The notes under the pieces were generated by a model. That model was not told where the DNA came from. It saw nothing but the letters and a program-made list of their open reading frames with translations, and ran no database searches. DNA of 64,000 nt from Streptomyces atratus (GTDB taxonomy: Bacteria; Actinomycetota; Actinomycetes; Streptomycetales; Streptomycetaceae). Position 1 is the stretch's first letter; each line of letters opens with the position of its first letter. The position numbers and the translations under genes are program-made. The stretch is from the NCBI RefSeq assembly GCF_014648655.1, contig NZ_BMRN01000005.1, forward strand, positions 1-64,000, in the 5' to 3' direction. Shown here in pieces: positions 29,328 to 43,690 of this stretch.

Positions 29328-29945
29328 TCAGTCGCTGTCGGCACGGTGGCCGGAAGCCTCCAGCATCAAGGCTAGCAGCTCACGTGCCACGTCCTCGACG
29401 GAGGTGTTGACCAGCGTCGTATCGAACTCGGACTCGGCAGCCAGTTCGATCCTGGCAGCGGCGAGCCGGCGCTCGATCACCTCGGCGGATTCGGTCCCGC
29501 GGCCGGTGAGCCGGCGCACCAGCTCCTCCCAGCTCGGCGGGGCCAGGAAGACGAGCTGGGCGTCCGGCATCGACTGCCGGACCAGCCGTGCGCCCTGGAG
29601 ATCGATCTCCAGCAGCACCGGCTCGCCCGCCTCCAGGCGTTCGAGCACGGCACGGCGCGGCGTGCCGTACCGGTTGCCGGCGAACTCGGCCCACTCCAGC
29701 AGCTCGCCATTGGCGATCAGCTTGTCGAACTCGTCGTTGTCCACGAAAAAGTAGTGGACACCGTTGCGCTCGCCGGGGCGCGGCTTGCGGGTCGTCGCCG
29801 ACACCGAGAGCCATACCTCGGGGTGGGCCTTGCGCATATGGGCGACGACCGTGCTCTTGCCGACCCCTGAGGGGCCGGAGAGCACGGTCAGCCGCGGACG
29901 TACGTCCGGGGGTACGGGGGACGTCCCCCGGGATGTTGCAGCCAT
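29328..29945 (-). CDS. gmk: Guanylate kinase
   Basis: A 205-residue enzyme phosphorylating GMP to GDP. Motifs: P-loop [12 protein letters not shown], the GMP-binding [13 protein letters not shown] and [12 protein letters not shown], and [13 protein letters not shown]. The N terminus carries about 18 extra, likely disordered residues rich in Pro and Ser. It is between mihF and rpoZ on the same strand, 38 bp after mihF. Confidence 0.96.
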   Translation of the reverse strand: MAATSRGTSPVPPDVRPRLTVLSGPSGVGKSTVVAHMRKAHPEVWLSVSATTRKPRPGERNGVHYFFVDNDEFDKLIANGELLEWAEFAGNRYGTPRRAVLERLEAGEPVLLEIDLQGARLVRQSMPDAQLVFLAPPSWEELVRRLTGRGTESAEVIERRLAAARIELAAESEFDTTLVNTSVEDVARELLALMLEASGHRADSD

Positions 29946-29983
29946 GAAGCGATTATCCAGGTTCTCAGGGGTGCCTGAGAACG

Positions 29984-30307
29984 TCAGGCGGCGCTGCCGC
30001 CGAACTCGCGCTCCAGGGATGCGATCTGGTTGGAGCCGAGACCCCGGACCCGGCGGCTCTCGGAGATGCCGAGCCGCTCCATGATCTGCTTGGCGCGGAC
30101 CTTGCCCACGCCCGGCAGGGACTCCAGGAGGGCAGAGACCTTCATCTTGCCGATGACGTCGTTTTCCTGGCCCTGCTTGATGACCTCGTGGAGGGAGGCT
30201 CCGGAGTGCTTGAGTCGATTCTTGACCTCGGCCCGCTCCCGGCGAGCCGCGGCGGCCTTTTCGAGCGCGGCTGCGCGCTGTTCAGGGGTAAGGGGCGGAA
30301 GAGCCAC
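29984..30307 (-). CDS. mihF: Actinobacterial integration host factor (sIHF/mIHF)
   Basis: A 107-residue basic nucleoid-associated protein. The N-terminal long helix is [21 protein letters not shown] helix-two-turns-helix DNA-binding core contains the [20 protein letters not shown] helix–hairpin–helix signature, and RVRGLGSNQ follows. Streptomyces sIHF binds DNA without sequence specificity, influences topology and affects sporulation and antibiotic production. The GTG start was chosen because it gives the family length. It follows the pyr operon but a terminator separates them. Confidence 0.95.
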   Translation of the reverse strand: MALPPLTPEQRAAALEKAAAARRERAEVKNRLKHSGASLHEVIKQGQENDVIGKMKVSALLESLPGVGKVRAKQIMERLGISESRRVRGLGSNQIASLEREFGGSAA

Positions 30308-30459
30308 GCCTACGTCACCTCGGATGTCGATCTGTCGGATACGGACCGGTGAGGAAGCTGGACGCTCCACACCAGGTGAGCGACGGACAACTTGTGTACG
30401 TCGGCTCTCGACGGAGACTAGCGGCCAAGACCGCTCGAGTCAGCGAGAACCAACGAAAA

Positions 30460-30487
30460 GTCCTGGTCAGCCTCAGCCGACCAGGAC
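30460..30487 (-). terminator. Hairpin terminator of the pyr operon
   Basis: A perfect 9-bp stem, GTCCTGGTC and its complement, with a 10-base loop, followed on the - strand by TTTTC. It lies 65 bp beyond the pyrF stop and before mihF. Confidence 0.78.
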
Positions 30488-30551
30488 ATTTCAGGCATAA
30501 CAACCGAGTTTTTTGGTCAGGATTCAGTCAACACGCTGTTACGTGGCATGC

Positions 30552-31387
30552 TCACTTACCTGCGACGGCTGCCCGGACCTCGTCCGTGAGCCGTTCGGCG
30601 GCTGCGCGCAGCCCCGCCACGTCCGGTCCCCGGCTCAGTACGCCGCGGCTCACACTGGGCACCACATTGCCCACCGCGTCGCCGAAGACACCGGGCAGAT
30701 CCGCGGGCGTCGCACCCTGGGCCCCGATCCCGGGGGCGAGCAGGGGGCCGTTGATGGCGAGATTCACTCCCGCGTCCCCGAGCGTGGCACCGACCACCGC
30801 GCCGACGGAGCCGAGCGGGGTGGCCCCCTCGTTCTCGGCGGCCATGTGGTCGAGCATCAGCTGGGCCAGCGAACGGCCGTCGGTGGCGGTGGCGCGCTGA
30901 ACCTCCGCTCCCTCCGGGTTGGAGGTGAGGGCGAGCACGAAGACACCCGCGCCGGAGAGGACAGCCGCGTCGAGCGCCGGACGCAGCGAACCGAAGCCGA
31001 GGTACGGCGAGACGGTGACCGCGTCCGAGAACAGCGGCGAGTCCTTGTCCAGGTAGGTCGCCGCGTAGGCACCCATGGTGGAGCCGATGTCGCCGCGCTT
31101 GGCGTCCATCAGGACGAGTGCACCGGCCGCCCGCGCCTCCTCGACGGCCTTCTCCAGGACCGCGATGCCGCGCGAGCCGAAGCGCTCGAAGAACGCGGAC
31201 TGCGGCTTGAGAACGGCGACCCGGTCCGCCAGTGCCTCGACGACCGTACGCGTGAAGTGCTCCAGACCTGCGACGTCGTCGTTCAGGCCCCAGGCGGTGA
31301 GGAGCGAGGCGTGCGGGTCGATGCCGACGCAGAGCGGCCCGCGGGTGTCCATGGCGTGGCGCAGGCGTGCGCCGAACGGTTCCGGGA

Positions 31388-31391
<4 letters not shown>
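30552..31391 (-). CDS. pyrF: Orotidine 5'-phosphate decarboxylase
   Basis: A 279-residue enzyme converting OMP to UMP, the last de novo step. The catalytic Asp-Lys-X2-Asp array is LMDAKRGDIGST, typical of the longer type 2 family found in actinobacteria. ALTSNPEGAEVQ and LAPGIGAQGATP support substrate binding. Its ATG overlaps the pyrD stop by 4 bp, indicating coupled translation. It is the last gene of the operon. Confidence 0.96.
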
Positions 31392-32497
<1,106 letters not shown>

Positions 32498-32562
32498 CGG
32501 GGTGTCCTCGGTGTCCTCACAGAGAGGGGGACACCGTTTCCGGTGTCCCCCTGCTGGGCCTG

Positions 32563-35863
<3,301 letters not shown>

Positions 35864-35871
<8 letters not shown>

Positions 35872-37006
35872 GCTGGCCCTCCATCAGGGATACGAAGCGG
35901 TCGAAGAGGTACGCGGCGTCGTGCGGGCCCGCGGCTGCTTCGGGGTGGTACTGGACGCTGAAGGCCGGCTGGTCGAGGAGTTGCAGCCCCTCGACGACCT
36001 GGTCGTTCAGGCAGACGTGGGAGACCTCGGCGCGGCCGAACTTCGTGTCGGACACCTTGTCCAGCGGGGCGTCGACGGCGAAGCCGTGGTTGTGCGCGGT
36101 GACCTCGACCTTGCCGGTCGTACGGTCCTGCACCGGCTGGTTGATGCCGCGGTGGCCGTACTTCAGCTTGTAGGTGCCGAAGCCGAGGGCGCGGCCCAGG
36201 ATCTGGTTGCCGAAGCAGATGCCGAAGAGCGGCGTCTTCCGCTCCAGGACGCCCTGCATGACGGAGACCGGGTGGTCGGCGGTGGCCGGGTCGCCGGGGC
36301 CGTTGGAGAAGAAGACTCCGTCGGGCTCGACCGCGTACACCTCCTCCAGGGTGGCGGTGGCGGGCAGGACGTGCACCTCGATGCCGCGCTCGGCCATGCG
36401 GTGCGGGGTCATGCCCTTGATGCCGAGGTCGATCGCGGCGACGGTGAACTTCTTGGTGCCGATCGCGGGGACGACGTACGTCTCCTTGGTCGCGACCTCG
36501 GCGGAGAGGTCGGCGCCCACCATCTCGGGGGCTTCCTTGACGCGGGCCAGCAGCGTGGCCTCGTCGGCGATGGCGTCACCGGAGAAGATGCCGACGCGCA
36601 TGGCGCCGCGCTCGCGCAGGTGGCGGGTGAGGGCGCGGGTGTCGATGCCGCTGATGCCGACGACGCCCTGGTGCTCCAGCTCCTCGTCGAGCGAGCGCTG
36701 CGAGCGCCAGTTGGAGGGCACCCGGGCGGGGTCGCGGACGACGTATCCGGCGACCCAGATCCGCTTCGACTCGGGGTCCTCGTCGTTCACGCCGGTGTTG
36801 CCGACGTGCGGGGCGGTCATCACGACGACCTGGCGGTGGTACGAGGGGTCGGTCAGCGTCTCCTGGTAGCCGGTCATGCCGGTGGAGAACACCGCCTCGC
36901 CGAAGGTCTCCCCCACAGCCCCGTAGGCGCGGCCGCGGAAGGCGCGGCCGTCCTCCAGGACGAGTACGGCGGGAGCTTTGGCGGCTCCCCGGGTGGAGAT
37001 CGTCAT
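35864..37006 (-). CDS. carA: Carbamoyl-phosphate synthase small (glutaminase) subunit
   Basis: A 380-residue class I glutamine amidotransferase. Its nucleophile Cys lies in [15 protein letters not shown], with His and Glu in [11 protein letters not shown]. The N-terminal CPSase domain ([15 protein letters not shown]) contacts CarB. It supplies ammonia to CarB. Its ATG overlaps the stop of the upstream membrane-protein gene by 4 bp, so all three are translationally linked. Confidence 0.97.
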
Positions 37007-37584
37007 CGTGCGGTGCCTTCCGTAGTGCTGGTGAGTTGTTCGATGGCCTCGACCCAGGCCGGGTGCTCGGCCGAGTGGTCGGAGCGGAAACCGGAGTCGA
37101 TCAGCTTGTCGCCGTGCGCCCAGGTGATGATCAGCAGGCCGCCCTCGGGGAGGACCTTGCCCGCGATGCCCTTGTCGAGCCGGGCCTCACGCAGTGCGGC
37201 GGCCGGGACGAAGAAGTCGGCTGCCCCGGGTCGTACGACATCGAGGCCCTGGTCGGTCAGGGTGAGCTCGACGCGGCTGCGGGTACCGAGGCCGTGGGCG
37301 ACGATCCGGTCGAGCCACTGCCCGGCGGTCGTCGAGGCGTGGTACCTGCCGGTCAGCGTCAGGAGCTTCTCGCCGTCCGCGAACCCCTCCGGGGTGGAGC
37401 TGAGTTCCGGCAGATCGGACTGGAGACTCCCCCGCCACTTCCATCCCTGGCGCATCAGCCAGTAGACGAAGGCGATGAGGACGATCAGTCCGATGACCCA
37501 GCTGATGCGAGCGGACCAGTCGGTCACTTCGGCCGACTTCTGCTCGGCGGCGAACTGGAGGTACAGGGGGGTGAGTGATGTCAC
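37003..37584 (-). CDS. Single-pass membrane protein with PH-like domain inside the pyr operon
   Basis: A 193-residue protein with one N-terminal transmembrane segment ([18 protein letters not shown], residues about 27–44) and a soluble C-terminal domain predicted to be mostly beta strands, reminiscent of bacterial PH-like domains. No catalytic motif was recognised. It overlaps pyrC and carA by 4 bp on each side, so it is firmly embedded in the operon. I recall the same gene at this place in other actinobacteria. A role linked to pyrimidine enzymes at the membrane, or as a scaffold, is possible but unproven. Confidence 0.8.
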   Translation of the reverse strand: MTSLTPLYLQFAAEQKSAEVTDWSARISWVIGLIVLIAFVYWLMRQGWKWRGSLQSDLPELSSTPEGFADGEKLLTLTGRYHASTTAGQWLDRIVAHGLGTRSRVELTLTDQGLDVVRPGAADFFVPAAALREARLDKGIAGKVLPEGGLLIITWAHGDKLIDSGFRSDHSAEHPAWVEAIEQLTSTTEGTAR

Positions 37585-38867
37585 GCGAGCTTCCCGTCGA
37601 CGACCGTGGCACGGCCCCGCAGGAAGGTGTGGGTGACTCGGCCCGGCAGCTCGCGACCCTCGTAGGGAGTGTTGCGGCTGCGGGAGGCGAAGCCCGCGGG
37701 GTCCACCACACCACGGTATGCCGGATCGACCAGCGTGAGGTTGGCAGGCTCACCGGCCGAGACGGGCCGGCCGTGTCCGTCGAGACGGCCGATGGCGGCC
37801 GGACGGAACGACATCCGGTCGGCGACGCCCGCCCAGTCGATGAGGCCGGTGTCGACCATCGTCTGCTGGACGACGGAGAGCGCGGTCTCCAGGCCCACCA
37901 TGCCCATGGCGGCGGCGGCCCACTCGCAGTCCTTGTCCTCGTGCGGGTGCGGGGCGTGGTCGGTGGCGACGCAGTCGATGGTGCCGTCGGCGAGCGCCTC
38001 GCGCAGGGCCATGACGTCGGCCTCGGTGCGCAACGGCGGGTTCACCTTGTAGACCGGGTTGTAGGACCGTACGAGCTCGTCGGTGAGGAGCAGGTGGTGC
38101 GGGGTGACCTCGGCGGTGACGTTCCAGCCCTTGGACTTGGCCCAGCGGACGATCTCGACGGAGCCGGCGGTCGACAGGTGGCAGATGTGCACCCGGGAGC
38201 CGACGTGGGCGGCGAGCAGTACGTCGCGGGCGATGATCGACTCCTCGGCGACGGCGGGCCAGCCGCCGAGACCGAGTTCCGCGGAGACGATGCCCTCGTT
38301 CATCTGGGCGCCCTCGGTGAGGCGGGGCTCCTGGGCGTGCTGGGCGACGACACCGTCGAAGGCCTTCACGTACTCCAGCGCACGGCGCATGATCACCGCG
38401 TCGTCGACGCACTTGCCGTCGTCGGAGAAGACTTTCACTCCGGCGGCGGAATCGTGCATGGCGCCGAGCTCGGCGAGCTTCTTGCCCTCCAGGCCGACAG
38501 TGACGGCGCCGATCGGCTGCACGTCGCAGTAGCCGGACTCCTTGCCGAGCCGCCAGACCTGCTCGACGACACCGGCGGTGTCGGCGACCGGGAAGGTGTT
38601 GGCCATGGCATGCACGGCGGTGAAGCCACCGACGGCCGCCGCCTTCGTCCCGGTGAGGACGGTCTCGGAGTCCTCGCGGCCGGGCTCGCGCAGATGGGTG
38701 TGGAGGTCGACCAGGCCGGGCAGCAGGATCTGGCCCTCGGCCTCGACGACGGTCGCGTCACCGGCCTCGATGCCGGTGCCGACCGCGGCGATGGTCTCGC
38801 CGTCGACGAGGACGTCCTGGGGTTCGCCGCCGAGAACCTTCGCGCCGCGGATAAGGATCTTGCTCAT
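37581..38867 (-). CDS. pyrC: Dihydroorotase
   Basis: A 428-residue class I dihydroorotase cyclising carbamoyl aspartate. Metal ligands are visible in LPGLVDLHTHLREPGRE (HxH), HICHLSTAGSVEIV, and the catalytic Asp in CVATDHAPHP. The start was taken at MSKILIRGAKV because the domain begins there, although the frame stays open upstream. The start lies 2 bp after the pyrB stop. It probably associates with aspartate carbamoyltransferase, as in other bacteria with class I enzymes. Confidence 0.96.
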   Translation of the reverse strand: MSKILIRGAKVLGGEPQDVLVDGETIAAVGTGIEAGDATVVEAEGQILLPGLVDLHTHLREPGREDSETVLTGTKAAAVGGFTAVHAMANTFPVADTAGVVEQVWRLGKESGYCDVQPIGAVTVGLEGKKLAELGAMHDSAAGVKVFSDDGKCVDDAVIMRRALEYVKAFDGVVAQHAQEPRLTEGAQMNEGIVSAELGLGGWPAVAEESIIARDVLLAAHVGSRVHICHLSTAGSVEIVRWAKSKGWNVTAEVTPHHLLLTDELVRSYNPVYKVNPPLRTEADVMALREALADGTIDCVATDHAPHPHEDKDCEWAAAAMGMVGLETALSVVQQTMVDTGLIDWAGVADRMSFRPAAIGRLDGHGRPVSAGEPANLTLVDPAYRGVVDPAGFASRSRNTPYEGRELPGRVTHTFLRGRATVVDGKLA

Positions 38868-38869
38868 GG

Positions 38870-39871
38870 TTACTTGTTCTCCTCGGTACGGGCGGGGGTG
38901 GCGGGCGACGGGTGAGCCGGGGCGGCGGGCCCGGAGCCGCCCAGCAGCAGGTACAGGACGGCCATGCGGATCGATACGCCGTTGGCGACCTGCTCGACGG
39001 CCGTGCACCGGTCGGAGTCGGCGACCTCGGCGGTGATCTCCATCCCGCGGACCATCGGACCGGGGTGCATGACGATGGCGTCCTCGGGCATCTTCGCCAT
39101 GCGGTCGCCGTCCAGGCCGTAGCGGCGGGAGTACTCGCGCTCGGTCGGGAAGTACGCGGCGTTCATCCGTTCGCGCTGCACACGCAACATCATCACCGCG
39201 TCGGACTTCGGCAGCACCTCGTCGAGGCTGTAGCTGACGTCGCACGGCCACTGCTCGACGCCGACCGGGACGAGAGTCGGCGGGGCGACCAGGGTGACGT
39301 GCGCGCCGAGCGTGGTCAGCAGGTGGACGTTGGAGCGGGCCACCCGGCTGTGCAGGATGTCGCCGACGATGGTGATCCGGCGGCCTTCGAGGTCCCGGCC
39401 GATACCGGCGTCGGCCCCGACGAGGCGGCGGCGCAGAGTGAAGGCGTCCAGGAGGGCCTGGGTGGGGTGCTCGTGGGTGCCGTCACCGGCGTTGACAACA
39501 GCGCCGTCGATCCAGCCGGAGGTGGCGAGGCGGTACGGGGCACCGGAGGCACCGTGCCGGATGACGACGGCGTCGGCGCCCATCGCCTCCAGGGTCAGCG
39601 CGGTGTCCTTGAGCGACTCGCCCTTGGAGACGGACGAGCCCTTCGCGGAGAAGTTGATGACATCGGCGGAGAGGCGCTTGGCTGCGGCCTCGAAGGAGAT
39701 GCGGGTACGCGTCGAGTCCTCGAAGAAGAGGTTGACGACGGTACGGCCGCGCAGGGTGGGGAGCTTCTTGATCGGCCGGTCCGCGACCCGTGCCATTTCC
39801 TCGGCGGTGTCGAGGATCAGGACGGCGTCGTCGCGGGTGAGGTCGGCGGCCGAGATGAGGTGACGCTTCAT
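38870..39871 (-). CDS. pyrB: Aspartate carbamoyltransferase catalytic subunit
   Basis: A 333-residue catalytic chain joining carbamoyl phosphate and aspartate. The carbamoyl-phosphate site is [19 protein letters not shown] and the substrate-binding [11 protein letters not shown] and [18 protein letters not shown] motifs are intact. [12 protein letters not shown] lies near the C terminus. There is no pyrI gene, as in other Gram-positive operons. It lies 92 bp downstream of pyrR. Confidence 0.97.
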   Translation of the reverse strand: MKRHLISAADLTRDDAVLILDTAEEMARVADRPIKKLPTLRGRTVVNLFFEDSTRTRISFEAAAKRLSADVINFSAKGSSVSKGESLKDTALTLEAMGADAVVIRHGASGAPYRLATSGWIDGAVVNAGDGTHEHPTQALLDAFTLRRRLVGADAGIGRDLEGRRITIVGDILHSRVARSNVHLLTTLGAHVTLVAPPTLVPVGVEQWPCDVSYSLDEVLPKSDAVMMLRVQRERMNAAYFPTEREYSRRYGLDGDRMAKMPEDAIVMHPGPMVRGMEITAEVADSDRCTAVEQVANGVSIRMAVLYLLLGGSGPAAPAHPSPATPARTEENK

Positions 39872-39963
39872 CTGGGTGTTCTCCGGGGGCTGGAGGGTTC
39901 AGGCATGCGGGCGCGCGGAAGCTGCCGTACGGGTTCGAGGTACTCCGTACGGGTGAAGTGCAG

Positions 39964-40594
<631 letters not shown>

Positions 40595-40618
40595 CGTCGA
40601 AATTGCGTCATCAACGTT

Positions 40619-40643
40619 ACCAGGGCTTGCACAGCGCCCTGGT
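40619..40643. repeat. Inverted repeat in the pyrR–bldD divergent region
   Basis: ACCAGGGC and its complement GCCCTGGT are separated by 9 bp, a perfect 8-bp dyad. It lies upstream of the PyrR element and could be an operator or part of the pyr leader hairpin. Confidence 0.45.
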
Positions 40644-40679
40644 CACACCCCCGGGAGGTGCCGGTCCGGACCATTCGGC

Positions 40680-40709
40680 TTGACGCATCCAAGTAACGCT
40701 GCGTAACCT
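40680..40709 (+). promoter_or_regulatory. Probable bldD promoter
   Basis: TTGACG (40680–40685) and TAACCT (40704–40709) with an 18-bp spacer resemble a housekeeping sigma promoter, about 60 bp before the bldD start. Confidence 0.55.
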
Positions 40710-40722
40710 CACAGTGAGTTAC
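40703..40722 (+). promoter_or_regulatory. Candidate BldD operator (BldD box) at its own promoter
   Basis: GTAACCTCACAGTGAGTTAC is an imperfect palindrome with a CTCAC–GTGAG core overlapping the putative -10. BldD is known to repress its own gene by binding AGTGA-type sites there, which fits this position. Confidence 0.6.
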
Positions 40723-40770
40723 CAGCCACGCGGCGCAGCCGCAAAAATGTTCCAGCGTCCGGGGAGCCTT

Positions 40771-41271
40771 ATGTCCAGCGAATACGCAAAACAGCTCGGG
40801 GCCAAACTCCGTGCCATCCGCACTCAGCAGGGCCTCTCCCTCCATGGCGTGGAGGAGAAGTCCCAGGGCCGCTGGAAGGCCGTCGTGGTCGGTTCGTACG
40901 AGCGCGGTGACCGTGCCGTGACCGTCCAGCGTCTTGCCGAACTCGCTGATTTCTACGGAGTCCCGGTGCAGGAGCTCCTGCCCGGTACGACGCCCGGCGG
41001 GGCCGCCGAGCCGCCGCCGAAGCTCGTTCTGGACCTGGAGCGCCTCGCCCACGTCCCGCCGGAGAAGGCCGGGCCCCTGCAGCGCTACGCGGCGACGATC
41101 CAGAGCCAGCGCGGCGACTACAACGGCAAGGTGCTCTCGATCCGCCAGGACGACCTGCGCACGCTGGCCGTGATCTACGACCAGTCGCCGTCCGTGCTCA
41201 CGGAACAGCTGATCAGCTGGGGCGTGCTGGACGCGGACGCGCGTCGCGCCGTCGCCCACGAAGAGGGCTGA
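40771..41271 (+). CDS. bldD: Developmental master regulator BldD
   Basis: A 166-residue regulator. An N-terminal XRE-type helix-turn-helix occupies residues 1–70 (AKQLGAKLRAIRTQQGLSLH, GSYERGDRAVTVQRLAELAD). The C-terminal domain carries the cyclic-di-GMP binding signature RQDD (SIRQDDLRT, about residue 128). BldD with c-di-GMP represses sporulation genes during vegetative growth in Streptomyces. GGGGAG precedes the ATG; an in-frame ATG 57 bp earlier is rejected because it overlaps the operator. It is divergent from pyrR and followed by a strong terminator. Confidence 0.97.
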   Translation: MSSEYAKQLGAKLRAIRTQQGLSLHGVEEKSQGRWKAVVVGSYERGDRAVTVQRLAELADFYGVPVQELLPGTTPGGAAEPPPKLVLDLERLAHVPPEKAGPLQRYAATIQSQRGDYNGKVLSIRQDDLRTLAVIYDQSPSVLTEQLISWGVLDADARRAVAHEEG

Positions 41272-41292
41272 CACCCCTCGCAGAAACGTACC

Positions 41293-41346
41293 GCCGTGTC
41301 GGCACGGATTCACCCTTTCGGGTGTCCGCGCCGACACGGCTTTTTG
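41293..41346 (+). terminator. Intrinsic terminator of bldD
   Basis: An 11-bp perfect outer stem, GCCGTGTCGGC and its complement, with a second small hairpin inside (CACCCTTTCGGGTG), followed by TTTTTG on the + strand. Confidence 0.88.
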
Positions 41347-41373
41347 TTGCCGACAACCGGCCTCCCACACGCC

Positions 41374-41407
41374 GAAGGGCCCACGGTCAAAAGACCGCGG
41401 GCCCTTC
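41374..41407 (-). terminator. Terminator of the efp–nusB unit
   Basis: GAAGGGCCC-A-CGGTC pairs with GACCG-C-GGGCCCTTC around AAAA, a 15-bp stem with one mismatch, 22 bp beyond the nusB stop. Confidence 0.75.
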
Positions 41408-41429
41408 GTTGGCTGAACGCCGCCGGAGG

Positions 41430-41861
41430 CTACTGCTCCCGGCGGAGGTTCGGCTTGAGGTCCTTGAACCGGGCCAGCAGCCCGTTCACGAAGGACGGGG
41501 AGTCATCGGTGGAGAACTCCTTGGCGAGCTGGACCGCCTCATCGATCACCACTGCGTCCGGGGTCCCGTCCACCCAGATCAGCTCGTACGCACCGAGCCG
41601 CAGGATGTTCCGGTCGACGACCGGCATGCGGTCGATCTCCCAGTCCACGGCGTAGGTCACGATGAGGTCGTCGATCCGGTCCGCGTACTGCGCGTACCCC
41701 TCGACGAGCTCCATCGTGTACTCGGTGACCGGCGGCTGACGGGTGTCGGACCGCGAGTGCCGGACCCAGTCTGCGAGGACCGTCTGCACGGACTCACCGC
41801 GCTGGTCGGCCTCGAAGAGGATCTGGAAGGCGCGCTTGCGGGCCGTGTTCCGGGCAGCCAC
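41430..41861 (-). CDS. nusB: Transcription antitermination factor NusB
   Basis: A 143-residue all-helical RNA-binding protein for rRNA antitermination with NusE/S10. Family motifs: ARNTARKRAFQILFEADQRG at the N terminus, DRMPVVDRNILRLGAYELIW, and VIDEAVQLAKEFSTDDSPSF. It starts at GTG, 2 bp after the efp stop, so it is co-expressed with efp, a common arrangement. Confidence 0.96.
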   Translation of the reverse strand: MAARNTARKRAFQILFEADQRGESVQTVLADWVRHSRSDTRQPPVTEYTMELVEGYAQYADRIDDLIVTYAVDWEIDRMPVVDRNILRLGAYELIWVDGTPDAVVIDEAVQLAKEFSTDDSPSFVNGLLARFKDLKPNLRREQ

Positions 41862-41863
41862 GG

Positions 41864-42430
41864 TTAGCTGTTCACCCGGCCGAGGTAGTCGCCGGTGCGG
41901 GTGTCGACCTTGATCTTCTCACCGGTGGTGATGAAGAGCGGGACGCCGATCTCGTAACCGGTCTCCAGCGTGGCGGGCTTGGTGCCGCCGGTGGAGCGGT
42001 CGCCCTGGACACCCGGGTCGGTGTGCTGGATGGTCAGCTCGACGGCGGCCGGCAGCTCGACGTAGAGCACCTCGCCCTCGTGCTGGGCCACGGAGGCGGT
42101 GAAGCCCTCGATGAGGAAGTTGGCGGCGTTGCCGACAGCCTTGCGGTCGACCATGAGCTGGTCGTACGTGTCCATGTCCATGAAGACGAAGTACTCGCCG
42201 TCCATGTACGAGAACTGCATGTCGCGGCGGTCAATGGTGGCCGTCTCGACCTTCACGCCGGCGTTGAACGTCTTGTCGACGACCTTGCCGGAGAGCACGT
42301 TCTTGAGCTTGGTGCGCACGAAAGCCGGGCCCTTGCCGGGCTTGACGTGCTGGAACTCGACGACGGACCAGAGCTGGCCCCCGTCGAGCTTGAGCACCAG
42401 GCCGTTCTTGAGGTCGTTCGTGGAAGCCAC
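41864..42430 (-). CDS. efp: Translation elongation factor P
   Basis: A 188-residue three-domain EF-P that rescues ribosomes stalled on polyproline. The domain I tip loop reads [15 protein letters not shown], with Lys in the PGKGP context reported for actinobacterial EF-Ps that work without modification. No EpmA/B/C- or EarP-type gene is adjacent. Later motifs [11 protein letters not shown] and [17 protein letters not shown] are intact. The GTG start is preceded by AGGAG. Confidence 0.96.
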   Translation of the reverse strand: MASTNDLKNGLVLKLDGGQLWSVVEFQHVKPGKGPAFVRTKLKNVLSGKVVDKTFNAGVKVETATIDRRDMQFSYMDGEYFVFMDMDTYDQLMVDRKAVGNAANFLIEGFTASVAQHEGEVLYVELPAAVELTIQHTDPGVQGDRSTGGTKPATLETGYEIGVPLFITTGEKIKVDTRTGDYLGRVNS

Positions 42431-42479
42431 GGTTGCGGAATCTCCTGGACTGAAGCTGGTGGACAACCAAGGATGCGCG

Positions 42480-43586
42480 CTAGAGCGCGAGCAGCTCCTT
42501 GGTCGTAATGGTGAGTAGCTCGGGTCCGCCGTCCGCCTCGGGGCGCACGACGAGCGTGTCATCGATCCGGACCCCGCCCCGGCCCGGGAGGTGGACCCCC
42601 GGTTCGACGGTGACCGGCACACAAGCGTCCAGTTTACCCATGGCTGCAGGTGCCAGCTGCGGGTCCTCGTCGATTTCGAGCCCCACTCCGTGCCCGGTCC
42701 ATGGTGCGAGGCCCCCGCCGTGGCCCGCGGAGTCCAGGAGACAGCGGGCCGCGCGGTCCACATCGCGGTAGGCGGCCCCCGGCACGAGAGCCTCGCGCCC
42801 GGCCCGCTGAGCGGCGAAAACCAGGTCGTAGAGCTCGATCTGCCAGTCGGCGGGCGCGGTCCCGATGACAAACGTACGGCCGATCTCACAGCGGTAGCCG
42901 CGATAGTTCGCGCCCAGGCAGACAGAAAGGAAATCCCCCTCCTCCACCCGCCGGTCCGAGGGGCGGTGGCGGCCCTGGCCGGAGTTCGGCCCGGTGGCCA
43001 CGGAAGTGGCGAAGGCGGGGCCGTCGGCACCGTGGTCCACCAGGCGGCGCTCCAGCTCCAGGGCGAGATGCCGTTCGGTGCGGCCCACCAGGATGGATTC
43101 GAGGAGTTCGCCCAGGGCGTGGTCGGTGATCTCGGCGGCGATCCGCAGACAGGCGATCTCCTCCTCGTCCTTGACGACCCGCAGCTGCTCGACGGTGGCA
43201 CCGAGATCGGCGAGCCGTAGCCGCGGGGCGATGGAGCTCATGGCCCGGTGGCGGGAGACCGTCAGATGGTGTTCCTCGACGGCCAGGGACTCCGCGCCGA
43301 AGGAGATGGCCAGACCGGCGGCCGCGACCACCGGATCGCCGTCGGTGGCCGGCATCAGTGACACCCTCAGCCGATCGTCGGTGCGCCCGTCGGCGGGATC
43401 GCCGGTCGGGGCGTGGGGGCAGAGCAGGACGTCCCCACCGGGGCCGAGCAGCAGCACGGCGCCGGGGGGCGCTCCGCCCGCGAGATAGCGGACGTTGGCG
43501 GGGCGGGAGACCAGAGCGGCCGCGGATCCGACGGCGGCGCACCGGTCGCGGAGCAGCTCGCGGCGGACGGCGTACACGTCTGACAT
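42480..43586 (-). CDS. M24-family (Xaa-Pro aminopeptidase-like) protein with altered metal ligands
   Basis: A 368-residue protein with a creatinase-type N-terminal domain and a C-terminal pita-bread fold. The five usual metal ligands (Asp, Asp, His, Glu, Glu) appear here as Cys223 ([10 protein letters not shown]), Glu234 (CEIGRTF), His299 ([13 protein letters not shown]), Glu328 (TVEPG) and Asp342 ([10 protein letters not shown]). Three of the five are therefore substituted, so classical dimetal peptidase activity is doubtful. It lies 49 bp upstream of efp on the same strand, a frequent neighbourhood for proline peptidases. A folding, binding or different hydrolytic role is possible. Confidence 0.85.
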   Translation of the reverse strand: MSDVYAVRRELLRDRCAAVGSAAALVSRPANVRYLAGGAPPGAVLLLGPGGDVLLCPHAPTGDPADGRTDDRLRVSLMPATDGDPVVAAAGLAISFGAESLAVEEHHLTVSRHRAMSSIAPRLRLADLGATVEQLRVVKDEEEIACLRIAAEITDHALGELLESILVGRTERHLALELERRLVDHGADGPAFATSVATGPNSGQGRHRPSDRRVEEGDFLSVCLGANYRGYRCEIGRTFVIGTAPADWQIELYDLVFAAQRAGREALVPGAAYRDVDRAARCLLDSAGHGGGLAPWTGHGVGLEIDEDPQLAPAAMGKLDACVPVTVEPGVHLPGRGGVRIDDTLVVRPEADGGPELLTITTKELLAL

Positions 43587-43690
43587 GTCACGAGCCTACG
43601 AGTGGTGGCGCAGGCCTGCTCGGTCAGCGCATCCGACCGGGGGCCGCGGCCGGGCCCTTCACCGGACCGGGAACACCGCCCGATGGCGGT

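Noticed and set aside
40714..41271. Extended bldD start 57 bp upstream
   Set aside because: It would begin inside the promoter and BldD operator; the ATG at 40771 has a good ribosome-binding site and gives the known length.
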